From: an uncultured Anaerobiospirillum sp.
GTDB lineage: Bacteria; Pseudomonadota; Gammaproteobacteria; Enterobacterales; Succinivibrionaceae
DNA: 58,040 nucleotides
Direction: 5' to 3'
NCBI GenBank assembly: GCA_944390115.1
Contig: CALXOW010000017.1
Span: 1 to 58,040 of the forward strand
Shown: one piece after another, positions 44,704 to 54,348 of the stretch
Position numbering within the stretch: the stretch's first letter is position 1
How the letters are laid out: every line of letters begins with the position of its first letter
Translations under genes and position numbers: made by a program
The notes under the pieces: model-generated
The model's database searches: none
What the model was told of the DNA's origin: nothing
The model's input: only the letters and a program-made list of their open reading frames with translations

Positions 44704-45252
44704 TTACTTAGTCTGAGAGCGGAATGGGAACTTGAATGCCTCAAGCAGGGCACGGCCCTCTTCATCAGTCTTGGCAGTGGTGGTGATGGTGATATCAAGA
44801 CCACGGATAGCGTCGACCTTGTCGTAATCGATCTCAGGGAAGATGATCTGCTCACGAACACCCATCGAGTAATTGCCACGGCCGTCAAAGGACTTAGCCG
44901 ATAAACCACGGAAGTCGCGGATACGTGGGATCGAGATTACGATTAAACGCTCTAAGAACTCCCACATGCGCTCACCGCGCAGGGTTACCTTGCAACCAAT
45001 TGGGTAGCCCTCACGAATATGGAAGCCCGCTACAGACTTGCGAACCTTGGTGATCAATGGCTTCTGGCCGGAGATAGCAGCCATATCGCGTGCTGCGTTC
45101 TCTAAGACCTTCTTATCAGCAACTGCTTCACCAACACCCATGTTAAGGGTGATCTTCACAATTCGAGGGACTTGCATGACTGTTTTGTAACCAAACTTCT
45201 CCATTAAAGCTTTGATTACTTCCTGCTTGTATTGATCATGCAGTTTCGCCAT
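44704..45252 (-). CDS. rplE: 50S ribosomal protein L5 (uL5)
   Basis: L5 binds 5S rRNA in the central protuberance. The 182-residue protein shows [60 protein letters not shown] and [20 protein letters not shown]. Length and order (rplX-rplE-rpsN) are canonical. Confidence 0.97.
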   Translation of the reverse strand: MAKLHDQYKQEVIKALMEKFGYKTVMQVPRIVKITLNMGVGEAVADKKVLENAARDMAAISGQKPLITKVRKSVAGFHIREGYPIGCKVTLRGERMWEFLERLIVISIPRIRDFRGLSAKSFDGRGNYSMGVREQIIFPEIDYDKVDAIRGLDITITTTAKTDEEGRALLEAFKFPFRSQTK

Positions 45253-45279
45253 CGTTATTACTCCTGATAAAAACTGCTA

Positions 45280-45606
45280 TTAAGCCTTAGTAGGAATGAT
45301 CTCGCCCGAGGACTTGAAGAAGCGAACCTTCTTGCCGTCTTCAAAGCGGAAGCCAACCTTGTCAGCCTTGTTGGTGGTTGGGTTGAGGATAGCTACATTA
45401 GAAATGTGTAATGGAGCTTCCTTCTTGGTGATACCACCTTCGATCTGAAGGTTTGGATTAGGCTTAACGTGCTTGGTAACCTGGTTTACGCCCTCAACTA
45501 AGACCTTTTGCTCCTTAGTGTAAACGGCGGTAACCTTGCCGGTTTGACCCTTGCACTTACCTGCGATTACGATTACTTCATCGTTGCGGCGGATTTTCGC
45601 TGCCAT
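45280..45606 (-). CDS. rplX: 50S ribosomal protein L24 (uL24)
   Basis: L24 is an early assembly protein of the large subunit. The 108-residue protein has the KOW motif region [20 protein letters not shown], then [20 protein letters not shown] and [20 protein letters not shown]. It is 25 bases downstream of rplN. Confidence 0.97.
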   Translation of the reverse strand: MAAKIRRNDEVIVIAGKCKGQTGKVTAVYTKEQKVLVEGVNQVTKHVKPNPNLQIEGGITKKEAPLHISNVAILNPTTNKADKVGFRFEDGKKVRFFKSSGEIIPTKA

Positions 45607-45631
45607 TATTTAATACCCCTACCTGAACTGA

Positions 45632-46000
45632 TTAGAGGACTTCTGGAGCTAACGACACGATCTTCATGAACTGCTCACCGCGCAGCTCACGGGTAACAGG
45701 TCCGAAGATACGAGTGCCGATTGGCTCGTGCTGATTGTTCAACAGAACAGCAGCGTTAGAATCAAAGCGAATGACGGAGCCGTCTGGACGACGTACACCC
45801 TTCTTGGTGCGTACGACAACAGCGTCGCATACATCACCCTTCTTGACCTTGCCGCGTGGGATAGCTTCCTTGACGGACACCTTGATGATGTCGCCAATTG
45901 CGGCGTAACGGCGATGAGATCCACCCAGGACCTTAATGCACATTACGCTGCGTGCACCCGAGTTGTCAGCAACGTCGAGCATGGATTGCATCTGGATCAT
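45632..46000 (-). CDS. rplN: 50S ribosomal protein L14 (uL14)
   Basis: L14 forms an intersubunit bridge and is the first gene of the spc operon. The 122-residue protein begins [20 protein letters not shown] and has [20 protein letters not shown] and the end [19 protein letters not shown]. Length equals the near-universal 122-123. A 382-base spacer with a terminator separates it from rpsQ, so it has its own promoter. Confidence 0.97.
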   Translation of the reverse strand: MIQMQSMLDVADNSGARSVMCIKVLGGSHRRYAAIGDIIKVSVKEAIPRGKVKKGDVCDAVVVRTKKGVRRPDGSVIRFDSNAAVLLNNQHEPIGTRIFGPVTRELRGEQFMKIVSLAPEVL

Positions 46001-46298
46001 TTAATAATGCTCCAAAGGTTTAACAAAAATACCCACCCAAGACTTACGACCACAAACTCAGTGGAGCTGCCCCATCTTGGTGAGGGGCCCAATAAGTCAA
46101 AGGGCGCTGAATCTTACCATGAAAATCACGAAAGCACAAGTTTTTGCGGACTACATCTCATTTTTTCAAAACTTTGCTCCCCACTAACCTCCACCCCGGC
46201 ACCGTCAAGACTACGTAAAACCCAGGTAAAACGGGCGTTAGCGCCCCTGCGCTCGGTGATCCACGGTTAATTTAACATAAGTTATTGAGCTGAAGGTA
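46001..46298 (-). promoter_or_regulatory. spc operon promoter region
   Basis: This gene-free spacer should hold the spc promoter. A candidate on the minus strand is TAAGAT (46111-46116) with a weak -35 TTGTGC 17 bases upstream (46134-46139), giving a leader of about 100 bases before rplN. The match is only moderate. Confidence 0.35.
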
Positions 46299-46326
46299 AA
46301 AAAGGGATCCCAAGGGATCCCTTTTT
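46299..46326 (-). terminator. intrinsic terminator of the S10 operon
   Basis: AAAAAGGGATCCC, loop AA, GGGATCCCTTTTT: a perfect inverted repeat that ends in a T run on the minus strand, 57 bases after rpsQ. A second small hairpin (GGGCTGC/GCAGCCC, about 46334-46349) precedes it. Confidence 0.9.
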
Positions 46327-46382
46327 ATCAAGATGGGGCTGCACGCAGCCCCAGGCTAGATCTCTACCCTTGCGGGTCTAGA

Positions 46383-46646
46383 TTACTGAGCCTTCTCGAT
46401 AACCGATACTAAGGTCCAAGCAATGGTCTTAGCCACTGGACGGCACTCACGGATCTCAACGAAATCGCCCTTTTGAGCCTCGTTGTTGACATCCTGAACG
46501 TGGAACTTAGTGGTACGCTTTAAGATCTTGCCGTAGATTGGGTGCTTAACACGACGCTCAACGGCAACGACGCAGGCCTTCTGCATCTTATCGCTAACAA
46601 CGCGACCACGGAGGGTGCGTGCTACCTTAGGGGTGTTCTCAGACAT
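46383..46646 (-). CDS. rpsQ: 30S ribosomal protein S17 (uS17)
   Basis: S17 is a primary 16S rRNA binder. The 87-residue protein has [40 protein letters not shown] and [20 protein letters not shown]. It is the last gene of the S10 operon, directly before the terminator. Confidence 0.97.
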   Translation of the reverse strand: MSENTPKVARTLRGRVVSDKMQKACVVAVERRVKHPIYGKILKRTTKFHVQDVNNEAQKGDFVEIRECRPVAKTIAWTLVSVIEKAQ

Positions 46647-46658
46647 TTCGCACTACCT

Positions 46659-46862
46659 CTATTGAGCGCTTTGAGCGCGCAGCTTCTCGGACAGGACGGT
46701 GTTGATGCGAGCGATATCACGACGGACCTTGCGCACATCATCGGTGCTCTGAAGCTGGCCTAACTTGTGTTGGAAGCGCAGATTGAACTGCTCACGGAGC
46801 TTGCCAGCAAGCTCAGTCTTCAGCTCCTCTACGGACTTAGAACGTAACTCGTTTGCCTTCAT
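46659..46862 (-). CDS. rpmC: 50S ribosomal protein L29 (uL29)
   Basis: L29 sits at the peptide exit tunnel. The 67-residue helical protein begins [20 protein letters not shown], has [20 protein letters not shown] and [18 protein letters not shown]. Its start overlaps the rplP stop by one base, suggesting translational coupling. Confidence 0.97.
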   Translation of the reverse strand: MKANELRSKSVEELKTELAGKLREQFNLRFQHKLGQLQSTDDVRKVRRDIARINTVLSEKLRAQSAQ

Positions 46863-47275
46863 TAGATCACCGCCTTACGAACGAAAGTAGTGGTAACCGA
46901 TAACTTGGCTGCAGCAAGACGGAAAGCCTCACGTGCAACTTCCTCAGAAATGCCACTGATTTCAAAGAGAACTTTGCCAGGCTGAATTGGGCAAACCCAG
47001 TACTCAACGGTACCCTTACCCTTACCCATACGAACACCCAGAGCCTTCTGAGTGATTGGCTTGTCTGGGAATACGCGGATCCAGACCTTACCAACACGCT
47101 TCATCTCACGGGTGAAAGCACGACGAGCAGCCTCAATCTCACGAGCGGTGAGTTCGCCACGGGAGGTAGCCTTTAAGCCGAAATCGCCGAAGGATACTTC
47201 GCTACCTGCGTAGGCTAAGCCCTCGTTACGACCCTTTTGGGTCTTGCGATACTTGGTACGCTTTGGTTGTAACAT
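46862..47275 (-). CDS. rplP: 50S ribosomal protein L16 (uL16)
   Basis: L16 organises the A-site and 5S contacts. The 137-residue protein has [20 protein letters not shown], the [20 protein letters not shown] signature, [20 protein letters not shown] and a C-terminal [20 protein letters not shown]. Length 136-137 is standard. Confidence 0.97.
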   Translation of the reverse strand: MLQPKRTKYRKTQKGRNEGLAYAGSEVSFGDFGLKATSRGELTAREIEAARRAFTREMKRVGKVWIRVFPDKPITQKALGVRMGKGKGTVEYWVCPIQPGKVLFEISGISEEVAREAFRLAAAKLSVTTTFVRKAVI

Positions 47276-47291
47276 TTAACCTATCCTCCAG

Positions 47292-48107
47292 TTACTCAGC
47301 AGAAGCTGGGGCGGCAGGTGCGGCAGCAGCTGCGTCAGCCTGAGGCTTCTTTTGGCCCTGAGAACGATCGAAACGACCACCGCGACGGTTGGTGCGAGCA
47401 CCATTATCGTTGCGACGACGGCCCTTACGCTCTGGAGCGGCATTGCGCTCCTCAGTCTCCTCTTGATTAAGAGGTAACTGACCTAAAACCTCGCCCTTGA
47501 AGATCCAGACCTTAACACCAATTACGCCGTAAGTGGTGACGGCCTCGGATAAGGCGTAGTCGATGTCAGCACGTAAGGTGTGCAGAGGTACGCGACCTTC
47601 ACGTAACCACTCCGAGCGTGCGATTTCAGCACCACCTAAACGGCCCGAAACCTCGACCTTAATGCCCTTGGCACCAACACGCATAGCGTTTTGGATAGCC
47701 TTCTTCATAGCGCGGCGGAACATGACGCGGCGCTCTAACTGGGAGGCGATCGAGTCAGCAACTAACTTAGCGTCTAAGTCAGGCTTGCGGACTTCGCTGA
47801 TGTTGACTTGAGCTGGAACGCCAGCGATCTCAGTGATCTTCTTGCGCAGCTTCTCAACATCCTCACCCTTCTTGCCGATGACGATGCCTGGACGAGCAGT
47901 GTGGATAGTAACACGGATGCTCTTAGCAGGACGATCGATCACGATCTTGGAGACAGAGGCATTCTTAAGCTCAGTGGTTAAGTACTTACGAACCTCGGCA
48001 TCGCTCTTGATGTTATCTGCGAACTTGGCAGAAGAAGCGTACCAGGTCGAAACGTAAGGCTTAGTAATACCAAGTCTGATTCCGATTGGATTAACCTTTT
48101 GACCCAT
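47292..48107 (-). CDS. rpsC: 30S ribosomal protein S3 (uS3), extended
   Basis: S3 helps form the mRNA entry tunnel and has helicase-assisting residues. It opens [20 protein letters not shown]; the KH domain contains [20 protein letters not shown], and [20 protein letters not shown] and [16 protein letters not shown] follow. The 271 residues exceed E. coli S3 (233). The extra tail is first Arg/Asn/Gly-rich ([19 protein letters not shown]) and then Ala/Pro-rich. Confidence 0.97.
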   Translation of the reverse strand: MGQKVNPIGIRLGITKPYVSTWYASSAKFADNIKSDAEVRKYLTTELKNASVSKIVIDRPAKSIRVTIHTARPGIVIGKKGEDVEKLRKKITEIAGVPAQVNISEVRKPDLDAKLVADSIASQLERRVMFRRAMKKAIQNAMRVGAKGIKVEVSGRLGGAEIARSEWLREGRVPLHTLRADIDYALSEAVTTYGVIGVKVWIFKGEVLGQLPLNQEETEERNAAPERKGRRRNDNGARTNRRGGRFDRSQGQKKPQADAAAAAPAAPASAE

Positions 48108-48122
48108 CTTAAGTAGCTCCTG

Positions 48123-48458
48123 TTAGCGCTCGGCAACGTAAACGGTGATGTGAGAGGTTCTCTTCACGATACGATCGGCACGACCCTTAGCACGTGGCAT
48201 AACACGCTTTAAGGATGGGCCCTCATCGATCATGATGCGCGAAATAAACAGCTTGGAAGGCTCCATGCCGTTGTTATTCACTGCGTTGCTTACCGCCGAG
48301 TTAACGACCAGACGGATCAAGTTCGAGGCCTTGCGTGGGCTGAACTTTAACAGGTCCAGGGCCTTGTCAGTGCTCATACCACGAACCTGGTCGGCAACTA
48401 AACGGGCCTTTTGAGCGGAAGTACGAGCAAAACGATGTACAGCCTTTACTTCAGTCAT
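48123..48458 (-). CDS. rplV: 50S ribosomal protein L22 (uL22)
   Basis: L22 lines the nascent-chain tunnel. The 111-residue protein (E. coli 110) has [40 protein letters not shown] and [20 protein letters not shown], followed by TVYVAER. The loop is of normal length. Confidence 0.97.
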   Translation of the reverse strand: MTEVKAVHRFARTSAQKARLVADQVRGMSTDKALDLLKFSPRKASNLIRLVVNSAVSNAVNNNGMEPSKLFISRIMIDEGPSLKRVMPRAKGRADRIVKRTSHITVYVAER

Positions 48459-48468
48459 GTTTTAACTC

Positions 48469-48744
48469 CTACTTACCCTTCTTGTCCGTGGCAGCGTGAC
48501 CACGGAAAGTACGAGTTGGGGCAAACTCGCCCAACTTGTGGCCTACCATTTCGTCGGATACGTAAACAGGTACGTGCTGACGGCCATTGTGCACAGCAAT
48601 CGTCATACCGATCATGGCAGGAATAATCATTGAACGGCGCGACCAAGTCTTAATAGGCTTCTTGTCGGTGCTTGCCTGTGCCTGTTCAACCTTCTTCAAT
48701 AAGTGCGCGTCGATAAACGGGCCTTTCTTTAAAGAACGTGGCAT
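48469..48744 (-). CDS. rpsS: 30S ribosomal protein S19 (uS19)
   Basis: S19 binds 16S rRNA in the head with S13. The 91-residue protein begins [20 protein letters not shown], has [20 protein letters not shown] and the conserved [18 protein letters not shown]. Length matches E. coli (92). Confidence 0.97.
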   Translation of the reverse strand: MPRSLKKGPFIDAHLLKKVEQAQASTDKKPIKTWSRRSMIIPAMIGMTIAVHNGRQHVPVYVSDEMVGHKLGEFAPTRTFRGHAATDKKGK

Positions 48745-48763
48745 CTTAATTCCTCACTAACGA

Positions 48764-49579
48764 TTAACGGTGACGAACAATGTACTTGTCAGTACGCTTG
48801 TTCTTGCGGGTCTTGAAGCCCTTGCATGGGGTACCCCATGGCGAACGAGGCTGAATACCCTTATTGCGGCCCTCACCACCACCGTGTGGGTGGTCGATTG
48901 GGTTCATGGACATACCACGTACAGTAGGACGAACACCACGCCAACGGTTGGCACCAGCCTTACCTAATTGACGGAGCATGTGCTCGCTGTTACCTACTTC
49001 ACCGATCGTGGCACGACCGTTAGCGAGAACGCGACGCATTTCACCAGAACGCATACGTAAGGTAACGTAGTCACCATCACGAGCTAAGATCTGGCAGAAA
49101 GCACCAGCGGAACGGGCAAATTGAGCACCCTGGCCTGGTACTAACTCAACGTTGTGCACGTTGGTACCAACCGGGATGTTGCGCAGAGGCAGAGCGTTAC
49201 CAACCTTGATTGGAGCGCTGTCGCCGCTCATAATCTTATCGCCAACCTGCAGGCCCTTAGGGGCTAAGATATAGCGACGCTCACCGTCCAGGTAAACCAC
49301 TAAAGCTAAGTGGGCCGAACGGTTTGGATCGTACTCCAGGCGCTCAACGCGACCCTCGATACCATCCTTTTGGCGCTTGAAATCGATTAAACGATAGCGC
49401 TGCTTGTGACCACCACCGATGTGACGGGTCGAGATGTGACCGTAGTTGTCACGACCGCCAGTCTTACGCTTCTCAACGACTAAGGAGCGGCAAGGGGCAC
49501 CCTTCCAGAGATCAGGGTTCTTGATCTGGATAACGTGACGGCGACCTGCGGAGGTTGGCTTAGTCTTAATGATTGCCAT
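48764..49579 (-). CDS. rplB: 50S ribosomal protein L2 (uL2)
   Basis: L2 is needed for subunit association and peptidyl transferase assembly. The 271-residue protein has [40 protein letters not shown], the signature [20 protein letters not shown] with the conserved His, and a basic C-terminus. Its ATG overlaps the rplW stop by one base. Confidence 0.97.
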   Translation of the reverse strand: MAIIKTKPTSAGRRHVIQIKNPDLWKGAPCRSLVVEKRKTGGRDNYGHISTRHIGGGHKQRYRLIDFKRQKDGIEGRVERLEYDPNRSAHLALVVYLDGERRYILAPKGLQVGDKIMSGDSAPIKVGNALPLRNIPVGTNVHNVELVPGQGAQFARSAGAFCQILARDGDYVTLRMRSGEMRRVLANGRATIGEVGNSEHMLRQLGKAGANRWRGVRPTVRGMSMNPIDHPHGGGEGRNKGIQPRSPWGTPCKGFKTRKNKRTDKYIVRHR

Positions 49580-49890
49580 TAGTTGCTCTCCTTGTCAGCA
49601 AGACCGTTAGTTACATCAATAGCGGAATCTTGAGCTAAAGTAACGTAAGCCTTCTTCCAGTCGGAACGAACACCGATGCCATGAGCAGAGCGACGCTTCT
49701 TGCCCTGAACATTGCAAGTGTGAACCTTCTCAACCTTGACGTTAAATAAGGTCTCGACGGCCTGCTTGATCTCAGCCTTGGTTGCGTCTGGTAATACCTT
49801 GAAGACAGTGGTGTTGCTCTTGCGAACTAACTCCGACTTCTCGGTAATAACAGGGGCGCGAAGGATGTTCATTAAACGAGCTTGCATCAT
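49579..49890 (-). CDS. rplW: 50S ribosomal protein L23 (uL23)
   Basis: L23 is the docking site for trigger factor and SRP at the tunnel exit. The 103-residue protein has [40 protein letters not shown] and [17 protein letters not shown]. The first Met is retained because the sequence before ILRAP aligns with the E. coli start; it overlaps the rplD stop by four bases (ATGA). Confidence 0.96.
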   Translation of the reverse strand: MMQARLMNILRAPVITEKSELVRKSNTTVFKVLPDATKAEIKQAVETLFNVKVEKVHTCNVQGKKRRSAHGIGVRSDWKKAYVTLAQDSAIDVTNGLADKESN

Positions 49891-50501
49891 TTGGTGATAT
49901 CCTCCTCAACCTTCTTGAGAGCAGCAGCGGTAATTAATACCTTGTCGAAGCTAACAAGATTTACTGGGTTAAAGCCAGCGGTACCTGGTTGGCAAACCTC
50001 AACCTTGTACAGGTTGTTGGAAGCGTAACGCAGGTTGTCATCGTCCTCAGCGGTAACGATTAAAACGCGCTTTAACTCGAGCTCCTTGAGCTTAGCAACT
50101 AAAGTCTTGGTCTTGTGGTCAGCGATCTTGAAATCCTCAACGACCACTAAGCGGTCCTGACGGATTAACTCAGACATAATGCTGCTCATAGCAGCACGGT
50201 ACATCTTGCGGTTGACCTTCTGCGACCAATCTTGTGGCTTGGCTGCGAAGATGGTGCCACCAGCACGCCATAATGGCGAACGGGTCGAACCAGCGCGGGC
50301 ACGGCCGGTGCCCTTTTGGCGGAATGGCTTCTTGCCGCCGCCGGAGACTTCCGAACGAGTCTTCTGAGCCTTGGTACCAGCACGAGCGGTGCTCAGGTAA
50401 GCTACGACTACCTGATGTACCAGCGCCTCATTGAACTCACGACCAAAGGCGCTCTCGGAGACCTGTAGTGGCTGCTCGGCGCCAATCATCTTTAATTCCA
50501 T
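49887..50501 (-). CDS. rplD: 50S ribosomal protein L4 (uL4)
   Basis: L4 reaches into the exit tunnel and in E. coli represses the S10 operon by acting on its leader. The 204-residue protein (E. coli 201) has [20 protein letters not shown], the tunnel loop [40 protein letters not shown] and the C-terminal [16 protein letters not shown]. Confidence 0.97.
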   Translation of the reverse strand: MELKMIGAEQPLQVSESAFGREFNEALVHQVVVAYLSTARAGTKAQKTRSEVSGGGKKPFRQKGTGRARAGSTRSPLWRAGGTIFAAKPQDWSQKVNRKMYRAAMSSIMSELIRQDRLVVVEDFKIADHKTKTLVAKLKELELKRVLIVTAEDDDNLRYASNNLYKVEVCQPGTAGFNPVNLVSFDKVLITAAALKKVEEDITK

Positions 50502-50518
50502 GGTTCCTATACCTCAGG

Positions 50519-51157
50519 TTAAGCTTTAACACTTGGCCTTACGATCAGATCGCCGTTGTTAGCGCCTGGAACTGCACCCTTAACGAGGAGCAGATTACGC
50601 TCGGTGTCGATACGAACGAGCTCTAAGCACATAACGGTGACCTTCTCGCTGCCCATATGGCCGACCATCTTCTTGCCCTTGAACACGCGACCTGGGGTCT
50701 GGTTTTGACCAGTGGAACCAGGAACACGGTGCGAGCGCGAGTTACCGTGAGTAAAGTCCTGAGTACGGAAATTGTAGCGCTTAACGGTACCAGCAGTGCC
50801 CTTACCCTTGGACTGGCCAGTGACATCTACCTTCTTGACACCGTCAAAAGCATCTACCTTGATTTCAGAGCCAACTTGATAGGCTTCAAGCTCGGAAGGC
50901 TCTAAACGGAACTCCCATAAACCACGACCAGCGGCAACGCCGGACTTAGCAAAGTGACCTTGCTCAGCCTTGGTCATACGGGAAGCCTTACGCTCACCGG
51001 TGGTAACTTGGATAGCGCAGTAACCATCGTTATCCAGATTCTTGATCTGAGTAACACGGTTTGGCTCAACTTGGATTACAGTTACTGGAACTGACTTACC
51101 GTCCTCGTTAAAGATTCGGGTCATACCAAGCTTGCGGCCGATTAAACCGATTGACAT
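50519..51157 (-). CDS. rplC: 50S ribosomal protein L3 (uL3)
   Basis: L3 is an early assembly protein near the peptidyl transferase centre. The 212-residue protein (E. coli 209) begins [20 protein letters not shown] and has [58 protein letters not shown] and [18 protein letters not shown]. Confidence 0.97.
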   Translation of the reverse strand: MSIGLIGRKLGMTRIFNEDGKSVPVTVIQVEPNRVTQIKNLDNDGYCAIQVTTGERKASRMTKAEQGHFAKSGVAAGRGLWEFRLEPSELEAYQVGSEIKVDAFDGVKKVDVTGQSKGKGTAGTVKRYNFRTQDFTHGNSRSHRVPGSTGQNQTPGRVFKGKKMVGHMGSEKVTVMCLELVRIDTERNLLLVKGAVPGANNGDLIVRPSVKA

Positions 51158-51174
51158 TGTAATTCCCCCCCTCG

Positions 51175-51540
<366 letters not shown>

Positions 51541-51581
51541 TCACCAAGAAAATAAAGACAGGAGGAAGCGTTACAATCATT

Positions 51582-51702
51582 TCCCCCAAGTTTAGGGGGA
51601 GTATCTCAGCCACAGTCAATTGCTGGAGGGCTGGTCTGTGCGATGGGCTAAGCAAGCTTAGCGGTAACGTTTACCACATCCGTGACGTGGCGCACAGAAA
51701 AC
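51582..51702 (-). promoter_or_regulatory. structured leader of the S10 operon
   Basis: Between the promoter and rpsJ the transcript has a leader of roughly 215 bases with two clear hairpins: GCTAAG/CTTAGC around 51646-51661 and TCCCCC/GGGGGA around 51582-51600. In E. coli the S10 leader is the target of L4-mediated control; similar control here is inference. Confidence 0.4.
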
Positions 51703-51709
51703 GGGCCCC

Positions 51710-51737
51710 ATTATACGGATCAGAACCGCTATTTCAA
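51710..51737 (-). promoter_or_regulatory. sigma70 promoter of the S10 operon
   Basis: On the minus strand TTGAAA (51732-51737) and a perfect TATAAT (51710-51715) are separated by 16 bases. This is the best sigma70 match I noticed in the window. It lies 224 bases upstream of the rpsJ start and points toward it. Confidence 0.75.
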
Positions 51738-51946
51738 GCCCATTGCCACAAAATTCAAAAATTTTTTCGCGCCCCTCCCCAAAACCGCGTCCGCACCACC
51801 TGCAAACCCGCCGCCCACCGATATTTATGCCACTGCCACGCTCTACCAAGCAGGCCACAGCAACGGCTCTTAAACTCCACTCAATTGCGTCGCCCCCATT
51901 GCAGGGCCCGGTGGTTAAGGCGCACGGCTTTGTAACTGCCTCTTAT

Positions 51947-52244
51947 CGCCGCAGCGGCCCACTGCGACGGCTTATGTCTGCTGGCGCTCAATTTCAGCTG
52001 GGTCTAGGGCGCATGTGGTTAGTGCGCAGGGCTCTGCTCTCTGCATCACCTATTAGCCGCCGCAGCAACTTGGCCCGCCCACCCACCCTACGGGCCGCTG
52101 CGGCGGCTTAGGCCTGCTGGCGCTCACTACGCAGTTCTGGGTTCGCGGCCCCTGGGCTCGCGTGAGGATAGGAACCTTAGTTCTGGGCTCATAGCCGCCG
52201 CAGCGACTCACCCACCCGCCCACCCAATGAGCCGCTGCGGCGGC
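51947..52244. repeat. array of three GC-rich hairpins between rpsJ and trxA
   Basis: This part of an 842-base gene-free interval (51487-52328) has three related inverted repeats. Copy B (52056-52107) and copy C (52194-52244) share identical outer arms GCCGCCGCAGC and GCTGCGGCGGC but differ in the inner stem (GGCCCG/CGGGCC versus CTCA/TGAG), with a loop of CCCACCC repeats in both. Copy A (51947-51970) is a shorter GCCGCAG/CTGCGACGGC hairpin. A and B are followed by a shared CTGCTGGCGCTCA. The differing yet self-complementary inner stems suggest that structure is conserved. Function is unknown. Confidence 0.75.
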
Positions 52245-52250
52245 CAGAAA

Positions 52251-52302
52251 AAACTAAGCCCCCAGCCACCGCGTGTTAAGGCGGCAGCTGAGGGCTATAG
52301 GG
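52251..52302 (-). terminator. intrinsic terminator of trxA
   Basis: On the minus strand AGCCCTCAGCTGCCGCC pairs imperfectly with GCGGTGGCTGGGGGCT and is followed by TAGTTTTTT. It begins about 27 bases after the trxA stop. Confidence 0.75.
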
Positions 52303-52328
52303 CGCGTGATTGCGCTAAGACTTAAGTC

Positions 52329-52655
52329 TTACTTGCCTAAGGAGGCGTTGATAAAGCCGTTTAAGTCGGCCTTGGAGAGGGCGCCTACGTGCTGGCCGAC
52401 CTTCTCACCCTTGTCAAAAATCATTAAGGTTGGGATGCTCATAACCGCCTTTTGGGTGGCAACAACCTGGTACTCATCAATATTGAGCTTGCAGATCTTG
52501 ATGTCGTCACGCTCTTGAGCCAGCTCCTCTAAGATAGGAGTGATCATGCGGCATGGCCCACACCATGGAGCCCAGAAGTCAAGCAGTACTGGGACGTCAG
52601 ACTTTAAGACTTCGGTCTCAAACGAATCATCGGTTACGTGAACAATCTCGCTCAT
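52329..52655 (-). CDS. trxA: thioredoxin 1
   Basis: Thioredoxin is the general cytoplasmic disulfide reductase. The 108-residue protein (E. coli 109) has the active site WCGPC at residues 31-35 within LLDFWAPWCGPCRMITPILE, a conserved cis-Pro in MSIPTLMIFDKGEKV and the C-terminal GFINASL. It is a single-gene unit with its own terminator. Confidence 0.96.
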   Translation of the reverse strand: MSEIVHVTDDSFETEVLKSDVPVLLDFWAPWCGPCRMITPILEELAQERDDIKICKLNIDEYQVVATQKAVMSIPTLMIFDKGEKVGQHVGALSKADLNGFINASLGK

Positions 52656-52817
52656 AGGAAAATTTCCTCACTGAAAACGGTGCGCTTATCTTACCACACC
52701 CACGCAAGGGCCACTGAAGCCTGACAATTTTGCTCAGATTTGGGGGCACATCAGGGCTTAAAGGGCTCTCCAGGATGCAAAAACGCAACGAAAAACCAGG
52801 ACTACAGCAAGCCGAGA

Positions 52818-53537
52818 CTAGTGCCAGGACGCAAGCGGCTGCTCATACAAAGTCGCGCCCTGCTCGTCGAGCTTAAAGTAGCTGAGGTTCTGCCCCCAGG
52901 CCCCTAGGACATAGCGCGCCTTAAGGCCGGGTACCTCATTGTGGTAGGTGCCCAAGACGTGGATGTGACCGTGCACTAAGAGATCGACGTTATGGCAGTA
53001 CTGCGCTACGGTCTGGGTCACGACTCCGTAGATCTCACTTTGATAGCGGACACTGCTCGCGCTCTGCTGGCGAATCTTTGCCCCAATGGCGCGGCGCCGA
53101 CTTAAGGGCAGGCGCCGAAAGAGCCATTGCAGCAACTTGTTGTTGACCTTGCGCTGATAGGCTTGGTACTTGAGGTCGTTGCTGCAAAAGATATCGCCGT
53201 GGGTTAAGAGCAAACGCTGGCTAAAGCGCTCGAGGTAATAGAGCTTAGGCAATAAGGTGAGATTAAGTAGCTCCGCTTCACGCTTTGAGAGTAAAAAGTC
53301 GCGATTGCCGTGAATAAAGTAGCAGGCCACGCCATTCTCGTGCGCCTTACCCATCATCTCAGCGACCGCCTGCTGGGCGACGTCCTCGGGATCTAAGCCC
53401 ACAAAGAAGTTAAAGAGGTCACCTATGATATAGAGCTCATCTTGGGGCTTAAGGCTTGCCACAAAGGTGCGCAAGGCCTGCGTCAGCTCGGGACGAGTGA
53501 CATCTAAATGCAGGTCGGCAATAACGTAGCAGGCCAT
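52818..53537 (-). CDS. lpxH: UDP-2,3-diacylglucosamine diphosphatase
   Basis: LpxH hydrolyses UDP-2,3-diacylglucosamine to lipid X in lipid A synthesis; it is a peripheral membrane metallophosphoesterase. The 239-residue protein (E. coli 240) has YVIADLHLD (Asp8, His10), IIGDLFNFF (Asp40), IHGNRDFLL, LLTHGDIFCSND and LLVHGHIHVLGTY as successive metal-binding motifs. ATG 53537 follows AGAGGAC and begins directly before the first metal strand; the longer frame is rejected. It follows ppiB as in E. coli. Confidence 0.95.
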   Translation of the reverse strand: MACYVIADLHLDVTRPELTQALRTFVASLKPQDELYIIGDLFNFFVGLDPEDVAQQAVAEMMGKAHENGVACYFIHGNRDFLLSKREAELLNLTLLPKLYYLERFSQRLLLTHGDIFCSNDLKYQAYQRKVNNKLLQWLFRRLPLSRRRAIGAKIRQQSASSVRYQSEIYGVVTQTVAQYCHNVDLLVHGHIHVLGTYHNEVPGLKARYVLGAWGQNLSYFKLDEQGATLYEQPLASWH

Positions 53538-53576
53538 GATTTGTCCTCTTCTTCTTTTTTCTGCTGGGCCCAGAAT

Positions 53577-53625
53577 AAAAAAAAATAAGGTCTGTCTCAC
53601 ACCCCTTGGAGGCTAGGACCAGACC
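53577..53625 (-). terminator. probable terminator after ppiB
   Basis: On the minus strand GGTCTG (53620-53625) pairs with CAGACC (53589-53594), with a long loop, and is followed by TTATTTTTTTTT. It sits between ppiB and lpxH and would reduce read-through into lpxH. Confidence 0.55.
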
Positions 53626-53664
53626 CTATCTTTCTTTCAATTGCAGCTAAACAGGTGCACGCGT

Positions 53665-54174
53665 CTATTCTGGAATAGCGTCGATGATCTCAGCGCTCTC
53701 GATAATGACCGGCTCAACTGGAACATCGCGGTGTGGGAAGTAGGTGCGGTTGTCGGTCTTAACGCCCTCAATGGCTAAGACCACATCCTGCCCCTTGACC
53801 ACGCGACCAAAGACGCAGTAACCCCAGTCACCAGTTCTTGGCTTGTAGTTTAAGAAGTCATTATCAACCGTGTTGATAAAGAACTGGCTTGTAGCCGAGT
53901 GTGGCTCGGAGGTGCGGGCCATGGCAATGGTGAAGGCGTCGTTGCTCAGACCGTTGTTGGCCTCGTTGACGATTGGCTCGTTGGTTGGCTTTTGCTGCAT
54001 ATCAGGGGTCATGCCGCCGCCTTGAATCATAAAGCCTGGGATGACGCGATGGAAGATCGTGCCGTTGTAGTGGCCGCTCTTGACGTACTCAAGGAAATTC
54101 TTGCAGGTGACTGGAGCCTTTTCCTCGTTCAGCTCAATAACGATATCACCCTTGTTGGTCTTCAAAATTACCAT
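53665..54174 (-). CDS. ppiB: peptidyl-prolyl cis-trans isomerase B (cyclophilin)
   Basis: This cytoplasmic cyclophilin catalyses proline isomerisation. The 169-residue protein has the catalytic segment [17 protein letters not shown] with the conserved Arg, [29 protein letters not shown] and [15 protein letters not shown]. No signal peptide is present, which separates it from periplasmic PpiA. It is divergent from cysS, as in E. coli. Confidence 0.95.
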   Translation of the reverse strand: MVILKTNKGDIVIELNEEKAPVTCKNFLEYVKSGHYNGTIFHRVIPGFMIQGGGMTPDMQQKPTNEPIVNEANNGLSNDAFTIAMARTSEPHSATSQFFINTVDNDFLNYKPRTGDWGYCVFGRVVKGQDVVLAIEGVKTDNRTYFPHRDVPVEPVIIESAEIIDAIPE

Positions 54175-54348
54175 TTCAAAACCCCATTGCCTTGCTAAAA
54201 TATGCGCTCAACAGGCCTCAAGCTGACCTGACAGCACCTGACCTTAGTCCTAGTGCAAGCCAGGCACCAAGTCAGAGCTTGTTCGCTCCAAGCTTATCCT
54301 AAGGCTAACCTTTCACTTTAGCACAACGTCGCACCAGTGAGATCGCAA

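Noticed and set aside
45728-46270. 180-codon plus-strand frame across rplN and its upstream region
   Set aside because: It is antisense to rplN and has no recognisable domain.
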